Shown here: positions 33,401-43,884 of the stretch, piece after piece
Numbering within the stretch: the first letter of the stretch is position 1
How the letters are laid out: every line of letters starts with the position of its first letter
From: Mesostigma viride
Lineage: Eukaryota; Streptophyta; Mesostigmatophyceae; Mesostigmatales; Mesostigmataceae
DNA: 64,000 nucleotides
Reading direction: 5' to 3'
Assembly (NCBI GenBank): GCA_009746045.1
Contig: RPFO01000065.1
Location: 4,774,107-4,838,106 of the forward strand
Position numbers and translations under genes: made by a program
Notes under the pieces: generated by a model
The model's database searches: none
Told to the model about the DNA's origin: nothing
The model's input: only the letters and a program-made list of their open reading frames with translations

Positions 33401-33688
33401 CTGTACGGTTAGCGTCTTACTAGCATCACTGAACATAAGGGTTTAATGACGTCAGTTAGCTAGGGATAAGGGAGGTTTTGCGACTAAAAGCCGCTCTGGC
33501 TGGTTTTGTCGGCCTCTTTCTTTGCTCCCCACCCACCCACCCTTGTCTTGGTTGCCTCTAGGGCAACGTACTTCATGAAGGGCCTTGAACGGCGTGCCTC
33601 CGGGCATGTCAATTAGTGTCACATGTATGCTTCCACTTATTGTTTTAATGAAGATGCTGGTTTTTGTGGGAGCTACGTGGGACATGAA
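30445..33688 (+). mobile_element. Split-direct-repeat element, family 1, copy c, split by element D
   Basis: A1 starts at 30445 (TCAGGGTTC). The long spacer runs to the start of B1 near 31704. B1 is interrupted at 31818 by copia relative D and resumes at 33093. A2 starts at 33110, the C-rich spacer follows, and B2 ends at 33688. Removing D restores the same A1-spacer-B1-A2-spacer-B2 layout as the other copies, so D arrived later. Confidence 0.75.
31819..33092 (-). mobile_element. Copia-type LTR element D, internally deleted
   Basis: On the minus strand: full LTR 33092-32476 (617 bp, starts AGTTAACGT, ends CTTACAACT), CGTATTA, then a start of the extra ORF (MPNSEEFRIPADEEIA), and a 44-bp remnant of the second LTR at 31819-31862. 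Flanking GCTAC/CCTAC looks like a 5-bp target duplication with one difference. No gag or pol is left. Broken by a large internal loss; a relative of A, B and C with its own LTR sequence. Confidence 0.75.
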
Positions 33689-33702
33689 TATATATATATT
33701 AA

Positions 33703-33796
33703 TAATATAATTACTTACAGCAGAGTGAAATCACTCAAACCAAAGCAAACGCCCAGCTATAAACCTCTATACAGAGCCATGTCAAATCTCTATACT
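33703..33796 (-). repeat. Inverted copy of the LINE E2 3' end, left arm
   Basis: About 94 bp, reverse complement of 37164-37257 with a few differences. It starts beside the AT repeat that follows the split-repeat element ending at 33688. Confidence 0.8.
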
Positions 33797-33831
33797 GAAT
33801 ATATACCTCCACTCCCCCGACCCTGCAGGCT

Positions 33832-36293
33832 TTGCGCGACCTTCACCCCGACGAACCGGCCTTTGCGGTGCCCGCCCCGGCCACCCCCCCGCCCCCGCCT
33901 ATTGTCCTGGACCTGGACATCTTCACGGCTGTGCTGAAGGATCTGCCGAACGCCTCCTCCACCGGCCCCTCAGGCTGGCGCTACGAGCACCTCTCCGTGA
34001 TGGCGGGCCATGGCGGGGCGACCGCACTCTTTGAGGCTGCCGCCGACTTGGCCGCGGGGTCCCTGGCCCCCGCGGCGCGCCCTTGGCTGGCTGGGGCACG
34101 CCTCATTGCCCTCCTGAAAGACGACGTCCCCCCGCCTGCTGGCCGCGTTCGTCCCATTGCTTGCGGCGAGGTCCTACGCAAGCTGGTGAGTAAGGTCATT
34201 TGTCGCCAAAAGGCCCCCGAGTTTCGCGCCTACTTCTGCCCCAACCGGAGTGATACTGAGGAGTCCGTCGCGGCCCAGCTTGGCGTCGCCACCAAAGGGG
34301 GCAGCGACATCATCGTGCACACAGTTCAGGCCTACCTCGAGACGCATCCGACCCATGTGGCGCTGAAGGTGGATTGCCACAATGCGTTCAATGCTGTCAC
34401 CAAGGCTAGCATCTTTGAGGCCGTCGGCGAGGCGTTCCCTGACCTTCTTGCGTGGACAGCAGCCTGCTACGGCGAACCCACTCAACTCTCCTTCCTCATG
34501 GAGGATGGGACGTTCGCCGACATCGCTTCCCGCACGGGAACCCAGCAAGGTGACCCCCTCGGCCCCTTTTACCTGTCTGCCCCGCTGCACAAGGCTCTCC
34601 AAGGTGTCCACGCTGCGCACCCGGATGTCGTGCTCCTCGCCTACATGGACGATATCCATGCCCTTGGCCCGGCCGACGCTGTGGTTGCCGCCCTGGCTGC
34701 CCTTGAAGTGGCCATGGCGGCCATCAACCTTCGGCTCACCCTCCCCAAGTGTGCAGTCTTTTCGCCCCAGGGGGACTGCTCTGGCTTCCCCGCGGCTATC
34801 CCGGGGGCATTGGCGCGGGCGCGCGGTTTCTCGTGCCTGGGCGTCCCTGTGGGTGACCCTGACTACGTCGAAGAGGAGCTCCGGGCCACCGTGGAACAGC
34901 GCACCCATGTCCTTGAGACTTGGGCGCGCCTCAAGGACCCCCAGACCAAAGGGCTCCTCCTGTGGTTTTGCGCCCACCCGCGGGTGGTTCACTGGCTCCG
35001 TGGCGCTCCCCCCACTTGGTGCGGCTTGCCGCGGAAGGCCATGACGAGCGCATTCAGGCCGCCTTGCAGGTGCTCCTCCCCGGCCCTAGCCTGCCAGCTC
35101 ACTCCATGCGCTTGGCCACCCTCCCCTGCCGCATGGGCGGGTGTGGGCTCACCCGCGCCGCCCGCCTCGCCCCCGCCGCCTTCCTTGGCTCTGTTGCTCA
35201 GGCCTGGGCGGAGATCCGCCGGTTGGTCCCCAGCGCCGTCAGCGCCATTCCCGACTTGGTCACCCCATCCCCCTTCCCCTTTGTGCAGGCTGTGCAGGAT
35301 TCTTACCTCGGGATCCAGCAGGCTTGCGACCTCGTCCGCCCCGCTCAGGCCGTCCACCGTCGCCTGCCCCGGGGCACGCCCGGCGTGTCCACTGTCGTCA
35401 GTCCTAGTGTCTTCCCTGCCTGCGTTCATGAAAAACAACAAAAGACCTACGCGGGTATACTACACTGTGCCGACTGGATGGGTCTGCATGCGAGCTTGAA
35501 CGATCAGGGGAAGGCTTGGCTTCACTCCGTTTCCCTTGAGGGGAGCGTGGGGTCCGCATTCCTGCGCGCCCTCCCCATGAGCCCTTTGTTCACACTGGTT
35601 CCGGCCCTTTACGCCATCGCTCTCCGCCACCAGCTCTTTGCCCCGCAACCTCTCATCACGGCGGGTGCGTCCTGCGGCAGCTGCGGGCTTGCTCTGGATA
35701 CTACTGGGACGCACTACATCGCGTGCATGGGTGGCCAGCAGAACCAGAACTGGTTCCTCTATCTCCATACCGCTCTCCTCCGGGTGGTGTGTGCCATGGT
35801 TCGGTCGGTCTTTCCCCACTCCACCATTAAGTGCGAGGACGCGGATGGGGCCGCCCTCTACTCACCCAACCACCGCCCCGACATTACCGTGCTTGACTAC
35901 GACGGGCAGGGTTGCCACCTGCTCATCGATGTCTCCGTGGCTCGGCCGCTTTCCGGTCGCCACATCCTCCGGGCGGCTGTGGATGCCGGCGCTGCTGCCG
36001 CTGTGGCTGAGCGCGACAAGTTTGCCTCCTACGGCAATGTGGGGCCCCACCGGGTCATCCCCTTTGTCCTTGAGGAGTTCGGGGCCATGGGCCCCAAGAC
36101 AGCGGAGTTTTTCCACGAGTGCTGCCAGCGCCGTGAAGACCGCCTCGACCTCGAGGGTCAGACCGCCCCGTGGTCGGCCCGCACGTGGTCCTCGTATTGG
36201 CGGCAGCGTCTGTCACTCGCCCTCACTCGCACCGTGGCTGATGTGTTATTCCGCCGCATCCGGGCCGACTTTGTCGCGACCCATGCGGTCTAG
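33832..36293 (+). pseudogene. LINE E1 protein: reverse transcriptase and PD-D endonuclease
   Basis: RT motifs in order: GPSGWRYEHL, RPIACGEVLRKL, ALKVDCHNAFNAV, GTQQGDPLGPFYL (about 34536-34574) and AYMDDIHALG (about 34639). The frame changes once near 34985. After that come CRMGGCGLTRA (thumb region), a zinc knuckle CGSCG...THYIAC (about 35672-35725) and a restriction-like endonuclease, HRPDITVLDYDG...LLIDVSVARP (about 35872-35952). RT followed by CCHC and PD-D is the R2/R4-like LINE architecture, which usually has no APE endonuclease. It would act by target-primed reverse transcription in the nucleus. Dead because of the truncation and the frame change. Confidence 0.8.
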
Positions 36294-36464
36294 ATTCCTT
36301 CCAGGCCTGCATGGTGGGCCGGCAGCGCTGTTGCTGCGTGTAGTTTTGTGATGTATAGTTAGTTGTACCTTGTGCCGCTGGCGTGATCCTTGGATGTCTG
36401 TGTCAGATTACTATTAATTTCTTCAGGGTTATTCTCCCAGTTCTCGGGTTTTTCCTTATGTTGC

Positions 36465-36550
36465 ATGCCTATCTCACCTCCGTAATCTATCATTCTCAAT
36501 GAATATATATATTCATTGAGAATGATAGATTACGGAGGTGAGATAGGCAT
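36465..36550. repeat. 86-bp perfect palindrome at the LINE E1 3' end
   Basis: Two 43-bp arms meet at ATATA/TATAT with no loop. The left arm is the LINE 3' terminus and the right arm is its reverse complement. The right arm ends exactly at the 14-bp target duplication. Confidence 0.85.
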
Positions 36551-36585
36551 ATACTGAATATATATACTATTAGAATCAGAATTGG

Positions 36586-37128
36586 TATTTGTATTTGCAC
36601 ACTGTCCTCCTGACGGTGGTGCTCGCCATGATTCGGTCGGTTTTCCCCCACGCGAACATCCGGTCCGAGGATGCGGATGGCGCTGCCTTCTATTCCCCCA
36701 ACCACCGGCCTGACATCGTGGTGCTGGAGTCCTTTGAGGGGGGTGGCCGGCATCTGCTTATTGACGTTTCGGTGGCGCGGCCCTTGGCTCTTAGCCACGT
36801 GGCTGGGGCCTCCCTCACGGCAGGTTACACGGCGGACCGGGCGGAGCGGGCCAAGCTCCTGGCCTACGGCGACGTCGGGCACCATCGTGTGGTGCCCTTT
36901 GTCCTGGAGGAGTTTGGGGCCATGGGGCCCCTGACCTCCGCCTTCTTCAAGGAGTGTTGCCGGCTCCGGGAGGACCGGCTGGACCTGGAGGGCCAGCGGG
37001 CCCCATGGTCGGCGCGGACCTGGACGTCATATTGGCGTCAGCGCTTGTCGGTGGCGCTGACTCGGGCCATGGCGGACATCATGCTCCGCCGTACGCGGGC
37101 TGATTTTGCGGTGCAGCAGGGCTATTAG
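36586..37128 (+). pseudogene. LINE E2 protein C-terminus (endonuclease)
   Basis: Homologous to the end of the E1 protein but clearly diverged: HRPDIVVLESFEGGG...LLIDVSVARP and RAPWSARTWTSYWRQRLSVAL. It belongs to a second subfamily. Only about 180 residues of the C-terminus remain, ending FAVQQGY. Confidence 0.75.
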
Positions 37129-37163
37129 GTTCCTCCCGTTAGGCGTTTCCATTGGTCTTATCG

Positions 37164-37257
37164 TAGTATAGAGCTTTGACATGGCTCTGTATATAGGTTT
37201 ATAGCTGGGCGTTTGCTTTGGTTTGAGTGATTTCACTCTGCTGTAAGTAATTATATT
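37164..37257 (+). repeat. LINE E2 3' end, right arm of inverted pair
   Basis: 3' UTR terminus of E2, containing GCGTTTGCTTTGGTTTGAG and CTGTAAGTAATT. Pairs with 33703-33796. Confidence 0.8.
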
Positions 37258-37438
37258 TTTAATATATATATACTATTTACAGTATATTTTGCAAAAGATT
37301 TTATAATATATTGTGAATAGCATGGATTAATTCCACATACTTTAATAATATGGTATGTTAAAGTATATAGAATCACTATTTAGTAAATCATCTACAAGAA
37401 AAAGTGGTATAGACTATTATTATTTTATAGTTCGGCAA
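37258..37438. other. AT-rich spacer
   Basis: AT-rich sequence between LINE E2 and the next split-repeat element. No gene or repeat seen. Confidence 0.5.
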
Positions 37439-39132
37439 TCGGGGTTCTTTGAACGGAGTTTCTTCTATACGTGAATGCGGGAACAAGAGGCCGCTGGATG
37501 AGCGGCTTATAGGTCGTAGTGTTTTCTCGTAGCTGTTTGGCTAGAGCTTTTGTGATTAGTAGATGCAATATAGTGCATGGTTGAATATAGTTGTCGTTGC
37601 GGCGGCAGCCGCAGCTATGGGTGCTGCGGAGCAAAATCCCAAAAGCACTGGTTGCACCGGCCACTTGGCCAGTGGTGAGACTTCCAGTTGTTAACCGGCC
37701 AGGCGTAGTTCCTCGCCCGGTTAACTAAAAGAAAAGAAAATGATTACCTCCGGTCCGCACCTTTTCCCCAGCTTGGGGTCTTTGGTGGGCCGGATGCCGT
37801 GACAGGTGCTCAACTGTCGCTTGGTCGGCCCAGTGCGCGAGCTGGTGCTCCGTACCTGGGGATGCTTGCACCCCGGGTTGGAGCCGGATGGCTGGCACTG
37901 GCGACCCGTGTCTCGGTCCGCGGCCTGCGGCTTTTTCTTCGGAAATTGCTGCTGGCCAGCAAACTTTGCAATTGCCTTCCGCCGAGGGGGGGGTGGTTGG
38001 GGCTGGGGACGGCGATGGGAATAGCGCCTAAGCTAGAAATTTTTTCCCCACGCATAGAAACCTCGGGGGGAATGCGGTCTTGGCTGAACGGACTCTCGTT
38101 CAGCCAGGTGCCTGGGGCTGTGGCCTCGGGCATCCGGGTTGGCGGGGCCTGGGCTAGGTCCACGTTTTTTCTCGAAGCACCCCGGGTCTATGGGGAGACG
38201 GCCATAGCGGTACCGACTCGGGGCCCCGAGAGGGGTCATGATAGGCTGGCCGTGCGCAATCGCAGTGCAAATGCGCTGGGCCTTTTTGGGCCTGGCCATG
38301 CATCCACAGCCGCCGGGCACACGCCTCCCGATGTGGGGGGGCTCCCGTTTTGCGGCAGGGCGGTCACTTGTGACAACGAGCAAGGTGGAGTGCGGCTTCA
38401 AGGGAAAGCCAGGGCGGGGGTGATTGGGCAACGTACTTCATGAAGGGCCTTGAACGGCGTGCCTCCGGGCATGTCAATTAGTGTCACATGTATGCTTCCA
38501 CTTATTGTTTTAATGAAGATGCTGGTTTTTGTGGGAGCTACGTGGGACATGAATCGGGGTTCTTTGAACGGAGTTTCTTCTATACGTGAATGCGGGAACA
38601 AGAGGCCGCTGGATGAGCGGCTTATAGGTCGTAGTGTTTTCTCGTAGCTGTTTGGCTAGAGCTTTTGTGATTAGTAGATGCAATATAGTGCATGGTTGAA
38701 AAATGAATTAAATAAAATGTGCGTTCCGCGCTTGGGTTGATTATACCCGGGCGGAACGGGGCGTGAGGTGCAGTGCCCCTGAAAAGAACAACCTACGCAT
38801 TATTTAATACTAGCCGTGCAGATTCGGGATATTCTACCCCCGGTCTGTACGGTTAGCGTCTTACTAGCATCACTGAACATAAGGGTTTAATGACGTCAGT
38901 TAGCTAGGGATAAGGGAGGTTTTGCGACTAAAAGCCGCTCTGGCTGGTTTTGTCGGCCTCTTTCTTTGCTCCCCACCCACCCACCCTTGTCTTGGTTGCC
39001 TCTAGGGCAACGTACTTCATGAAGGGCCTTGAACGGCGTGCCTCCGGGCATGTCAATTAGTGTCACATGTATGCTTCCACTTATTGTTTTAATGAAGATG
39101 CTGGTTTTTGTGGGAGCTACGTGGGACATGAA
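37439..39132 (+). mobile_element. Split-direct-repeat element, family 1, copy b
   Basis: Starts TCGGGG after an A. A1 is shortened to about 147 bp, followed by the long spacer, B1 ending 38553, complete A2 starting 38554, the C-rich spacer, and B2 ending 39132 (GACATGAA). No target duplication; the flanks are GGCA-A and TCTATAAT. Confidence 0.75.
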
Positions 39133-40385
39133 TCTATAATAATAGTAAGACATACCGGATGGCAGGTTTATCAGCGGCCTCCAGGGCTATAGCGTCTCGC
39201 TGCAGCGTGACCGTTTGGTGCTATGACTGATTTCAGTAGATGTGCAGAAAAAAATTCAATACCATGACCTCACCAGGAATCGAACCCAGAACCTCATTGT
39301 ACATTTCTGCATGGTAACGATGTCAACCAAACATCCGAATGTTCCCAGGTAAATGGGCTGGAGGTCGTCTCTTTTTATACCTGCGGCCACAAGCACGGGT
39401 GACGGCATATTGGATGTCGTCCAATCCGCTAGCTTGGTTCCAAAAGATGGGATCCAGCTTTTGCACCAGCGCCGCGCTTCCAGTTTTCAGTTCCGTGGGG
39501 AGGAACGAGGATGCCACGTTTCCAATTTTTTCAATACCGTTCAGCCCTGTGACGCCGCGTCCGGTTTGCGAATTGCGACCGTCCCATCGCCCATCGAAAA
39601 AGAAGCGCAGCCGCAGAGAGACCCCATAGCTGAAAGAGGGTACATAAGCTGCCGCCTGCATGACGATACCTGCATAACGATACCTGCATAACAATACCTG
39701 CATAACGATACCCCTGCATAACGAAAGGAAATCGGTCTTCCGCATAAAGAAAAAAGGTGAGCTTTTGCCGCATCGTGGATGGTAGGCTGACAAAATTTGT
39801 TCTATCAAAAACGGCAACTAAACAGCGCATCCAAGCCGACGACACAGTTAGCCAGCTGGGCGACGACTATGTCTTTGTTGCCATCGCAAGAAGCTCTTTA
39901 TGTTGCAGCAAGAGTGATAAATCTGTCTGGCTTCCTTCTTTTCGTTGCTAGCTAAACCCTGCAGACATCTCGGTAGAGTCAGCTAAGCCGATCCTAATCC
40001 ACATCTGGCATCCATCCCTTTAGTCTAGTTGCCATGGAGCGTTTCTTGGTCTCGCACATGTCGATCATGGTGGTGCTAGGCTTTCACTTGGGTCACCCAT
40101 GTTTGCTATGCCTTTGGTCTGGTTAGGTTATAGGTGTAGATGTGCACATACTGCATTTGCCGCGTTTCTAATCGGTGCTCCTGCTTGATGATGTTTTTTT
40201 CCCCCTTCATATCGTTTCGACGTTTGCATGCTACCTGCCGGATTATAACATCGGACGTTGCTACCTGCCTGCATAACGATAGTTTGCAAGAAATCTTCAT
40301 TTTGCCGAAACACAAAAAAAGGTGATCTTTTGCCGCAAGGTGGATGGTAGGCTGACTAAAATTGTTCTATCAAAACGGCGTTTAC
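39133..40385. other. Gene-free region with small repeats
   Basis: Contains a diverged palindrome at 39192-39213, a tRNA-like B box near 39285, a partial palindrome at 39606-39625, about five tandem copies of a CCTGCATAACGATA unit (39667-39726), and a direct duplication of about 80 bp (39735-39815 and about 40297-40382, both containing GGTGGATGGTAGGCTGAC or a close match). No protein could be supported. Confidence 0.5.
39262..39330 (-). other. tRNA-like segment with B box, not a full tRNA
   Basis: On the minus strand TTCTGGGTTCGATTCCTGG forms a T-arm-like hairpin with the B-box consensus GGTTCGANTCC. The following TGAGGTC has no matching acceptor strand upstream, so a complete cloverleaf cannot be drawn. 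It is possibly a tRNA-derived SINE head or a decayed tRNA. Confidence 0.3.
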
Positions 40386-40775
40386 ATGTGGGGGGATGCT
40401 GGCCTGAATAACTACATGTGGGGGGGTGCTGTCATGAATGAATACATGTGGGTGTGTGCTGCTACGTATAAATGCATGTGTGGGGGGGTGATGGCATGAG
40501 TAATAAATGTTGGGGGGTGCTGCTACGTATCAATACATGTGGTGGGGGTGCATGCTGGCATGAATAATGCATGTGGGGGGGTCGCTGGCATGAATAAATG
40601 AATGTGGGGGGGTGCTGCTACGTATACATGCATGTGGGGGGTTGCTGGCATTAATAAACGAATGTGGGGGGTTGCTGGCATGAATAAATGATCAATGTGG
40701 GGGGTGCTGCTACGTATAAATAAATGTGGGGGGTTGCTGGCATTAATAAATGAATGTGGGGGGTTGCTGGCATGA
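40386..40775. repeat. G-rich 30-bp minisatellite, block 1
   Basis: Units of about 30 bp such as ATGTGGGGGGTTGCTGGC plus ATGAATAAATGA, alternating with a form containing TGCTGCTACGTAT. Same family as 44505-46192 and 47908-48470. Confidence 0.85.
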
Positions 40776-40795
40776 TGTCCCAATGTCCAGGAAAA

Positions 40796-40814
40796 GGCCT
40801 CAATTGAGGCCTTT
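40796..40814. repeat. Palindrome GGCCTCAATTGAGGCC
   Basis: AGGCCTCAATTGAGGCCT just after minisatellite block 1. The same palindrome occurs twice (once shortened) at 44455-44492, just before block 2. Confidence 0.7.
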
Positions 40815-41927
40815 TTTATAATGGGTGTTGCATGCAGCCAAACAACTTTTTTTCCAAATATGAGCATAGGCCATGCATTATTATGATTGTTTTGGGGTTG
40901 CCAGCACTTAACATCAGTCATATAGCCCCAATACCTATTTAATTATGATTTAACAAAACAGGGTGTCGCTGCGGTGGCACCATAAACACAGCATGACCAT
41001 AGATGCAAGCAGAAAAAAGGCGCTAGTACTCAGTTCCCTCTGCCTCTTAGGTGTCTTTTGGACCTTACGAGGTTTCCCCACAACACGGTAAGCATGACAT
41101 GGCATGCTCCCCAAGGGACGCCTCATACACAATTGCACGGCCGGGGCTGTCGCGCAGCACTGCAGGCAGCAACAGCCTGCCATGGGTATTGCACATAACC
41201 ATGAGGAATCCAAAGCCTCTATTACAAACACGCACAAGGATCATGCATTATAATGATAGGTGTGACCTTCCAGCGCTAAGCTTCACTCACATAGCCCCAA
41301 TATCTACGTTATTACGGTATATTCTGACAGGGGTTTGCTGCCGTGGCAGCAGATGAACAGCACATGGCAAGATATACAAGCATAACTGGACACCATTTGC
41401 ACTGTCTTCTAGACCTCTAGCTTGATTTTAAGCTTTGCAAGGGTCGCCTGAGACATGGCCAGCATGGCAGGAACTGCCATGCTTCTTATGGAAAGCAAAC
41501 ACGTCTACACGGTGGGGGCCAGCCGCAGAGCACTGCACGAAGTAATATAGCCTGCCTTACGTCACCTCGGCACTAGGCGCCGATAGGCAGCTAAAAACTG
41601 GCGATATCACAAGCAAATCGATGCCATTCCCTTTCTACCACCACGACGCACTTACCTTTCACACCCCTCACACCCGGGATCACTAAGCACGCATATGCGT
41701 TGGCGCTGAACGTGGCTGCATCAGAAAAGCTGTTCAAGCTCGGCGTTTTCAAGTTGTCCGGAAGCGATGCAGCCCGCTAATCTGGCCGGACAGACGCTCC
41801 ATGCGTCGTCCATTGACGTATGAAAGCGGCTGCAGCGGCCTCGCCAGCGCTGTTCGCATAATTGCGCTCCCATATCTGGGGGCGCGCGCGCGTTTATTGT
41901 CCGCAACCCAGTTTTTCCTAGCTAAAA
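40815..41927. other. Gene-free region with a diverged duplication
   Basis: About 75 bp at 40875-40950 (TGCATTATTATGAT ... ATAGCCCCAATACCTA) recur at about 41245-41320 at roughly 70% identity, about 370 bp apart. No convincing coding frame. 41878-41895 is GC-alternating. Confidence 0.4.
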
Positions 41928-43884
41928 TCGGGGTTCTTTGAACGGAGTTTCTTCTATACGTGAATGCGGGAACAAGAGGCCGCTGGATGAGCGGCTTATA
42001 GGTCGCAGTGTTTACTCGTAGCTGTTTGGCTAGAGCTTTTGTGATTAGTAGATGCAATATAGTGCATGGTTGAAAAATGAATTAAATAAAATGTGCGTTC
42101 CGCGCTTGGGTTGATTATACCCGGGCGGAACGGGGCGTGAGGTGCAGTGCCCCTGAAAAGAACAACCTACGCATTATTTAATACTAGCCGTGCAGATTCG
42201 GGATATTCTACCCCCGGTCTGTACGGTTAGCGTCTTACTAGCATCCACTAAACATAAGGGTTTAATGACGTCAGTTAGCTAGGGATAAGGGAGGTTTTGC
42301 GACTAAAAGCCGCTCTGGCTGGTTTTGTCGGCCTCTTTCTTTGCTCGTTGCGGCGGCAGCCGCAGCTATGGGTGCTGCGGAGCAAAATCCCAAAAGCACT
42401 GGTTGCACTGGCCACTTGGCCAGTGGTGAGACTTCCAGTTGTTAACCGGCCAGGCGTAGTTCCTCGCCCGGTTAACTAAAAGAAAAGAAAAAGATTACCT
42501 CCGGTCCGCACCTTTTCCCCAGCTTGGGGTCTTTGGTGGGCCGGATGCCGTGACAGGTGCTCAACTGTCGCTTGGTCGGCCCAGTGCGCGAGCTGGTGCT
42601 CCGTACCTGGGGATGCTTGCACCCCGGGTTGGAGCCGGATGGCTGGCACTGGCGACCCGTGTCTCGGTCCGCGGCCTGCGGCTTTTTCTTCGGAAATTGC
42701 TGCTGGCCAGCAAACTTTGCAATTGCCTTCCGCCGAGGGGGGGGTGGTTGGGGCTGGGGACGGCGATGGGAAAAGCGTCTAAGCTAGAAATTTTTTCCCC
42801 ACGCATAGAAACCTCGGGGGGAATGCGGTCTTGGCTGAACGGACTCTCGTTCAGCCAGGTGCCTGGGGCTGTGGCCTCGGGCATCCGGGCTGGCGGGGCC
42901 TGGGCTAGGTCCACGTTTTTTCTCGAAGCACCCCGGGTCTATGGGGAGACGGCCATAGCGGTACCGACTCGGGGCCCCGAGAGGGGTCATGATAGGCTGG
43001 CCGTGCGCAATCGCAGTGCAAATGCGCTGGGCCTTTTTGGGCCTGGCCATGCATCCACAGCCGCCGGGCACACGCCTCCCGATGTGGGGGGGCTCCCGTT
43101 TTGCGGCAGGGCGGTCACTTGTGACAACGAGCAAGGTGGAGTGCGGCTTCAAGGGAAAGCCAGGGCGGGGGTGATTGGGCAACGTACTTCATGAAGGGCC
43201 TTGAACGGCGTGCCTCCGGGCATGTCAATTAGTGTCACATGTATGCTTCCACTTATTGTTTTAATGAAGATGCTGGTTTTTGTGGGAGCTACGTGGGACA
43301 TGAATCGGGGTTCTTTGAACGGAGTTTCTTCTATACGTGAATGCGGGAACAAGAGGCCGCTGGATGAGCGGCTTATAGGTCGCAGTGTTTACTCGTAGCT
43401 GTTTGGCTAGAGCTTTTGTGATTAGTAGATGCAATATAGTGCATGGTTGAAAAATGAATTAAATAAAATGTGCGTTCCGCGCTTGGGTTGATTATACCCG
43501 GGCGGAACGGGGCGTGAGGTGCAGTGCCCCTGAAAAGAACAACCTACGCATTATTTAATACTAGCCGTGCAGATTCGGGATATTCTACCCCCGGTCTGTA
43601 CGGTTAGCGTCTTACTAGCATCCACTAAACATAAGGGTTTAATGACGTCAGTTAGCTAGGGATAAGGGAGGTTTTGCGACTAAAAGCCGCTCTGGCTGGT
43701 TTTGTCGGCCTCTTTCTTTGCTCCCCACCCACCCACCCTTGTCTTGGTTGCCTCTAGGGCAACGTACTTCATGAAGGGCCTTGAACGGCGTGCCTCCGGG
43801 CATGTCAATTAGTGTCACATGTATGCTTCCACTTATTGTTTTAATGAAGATGCTGGTTTTTGTGGGAGCTACGTGGGACATGAA
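41928..43884 (+). mobile_element. Split-direct-repeat element, family 1, copy a (most complete)
   Basis: A1 41928-42346 (419 bp), long spacer 42347-43176 (830 bp), B1 43177-43304 (128 bp), A2 43305-43723 (419 bp), C-rich spacer 43724-43756 (33 bp), B2 43757-43884 (128 bp); total 1957 bp. The repeat pairs look nearly identical. Flanks are CTAAAA and ACACCCC without a target duplication. No RT, recombinase or gag is encoded. The long spacer is open for more than 120 codons on both strands, which looks like a composition effect. Confidence 0.8.

Larger units (their letters stand above)
33806..36550 (+). mobile_element. LINE E1 with restriction-like endonuclease, 5'-truncated
   Basis: Flanked by the 14-bp duplication ATACTGAATATATA. 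Contains RT and C-terminal endonuclease coding (33832-36293) and a 3' UTR, and ends in an 86-bp perfect palindrome (36465-36550), so the 3' end is present in both senses. The N-terminus of the protein is missing. Confidence 0.75.
33703..37257 (+). mobile_element. Truncated LINE E2 with inverted ends, hosting LINE E1
   Basis: 33703-33796 is the inverted copy (about 96% by eye) of 37164-37257. Between them E2 retains only the end of its protein (36586-37128) and a 3' UTR. LINE E1 is inserted at 33806-36550 with a 14-bp duplication ATACTGAATATATA at 33792-33805 and 36551-36564. E2 is therefore a 5'-truncated LINE that carries a reversed copy of its own 3' end at its 5' side. Confidence 0.65.

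Noticed and set aside
33703-37257. A DNA transposon with terminal inverted repeats carrying RT genes
   Set aside because: The arms are the LINE E2 3' UTR in both senses, and the inner LINE has its own 14-bp target duplication, so a LINE origin explains the inverted ends better.
39262-39330. tRNA gene on the minus strand
   Set aside because: Good T arm and B box, but no acceptor stem or anticodon arm that pairs.
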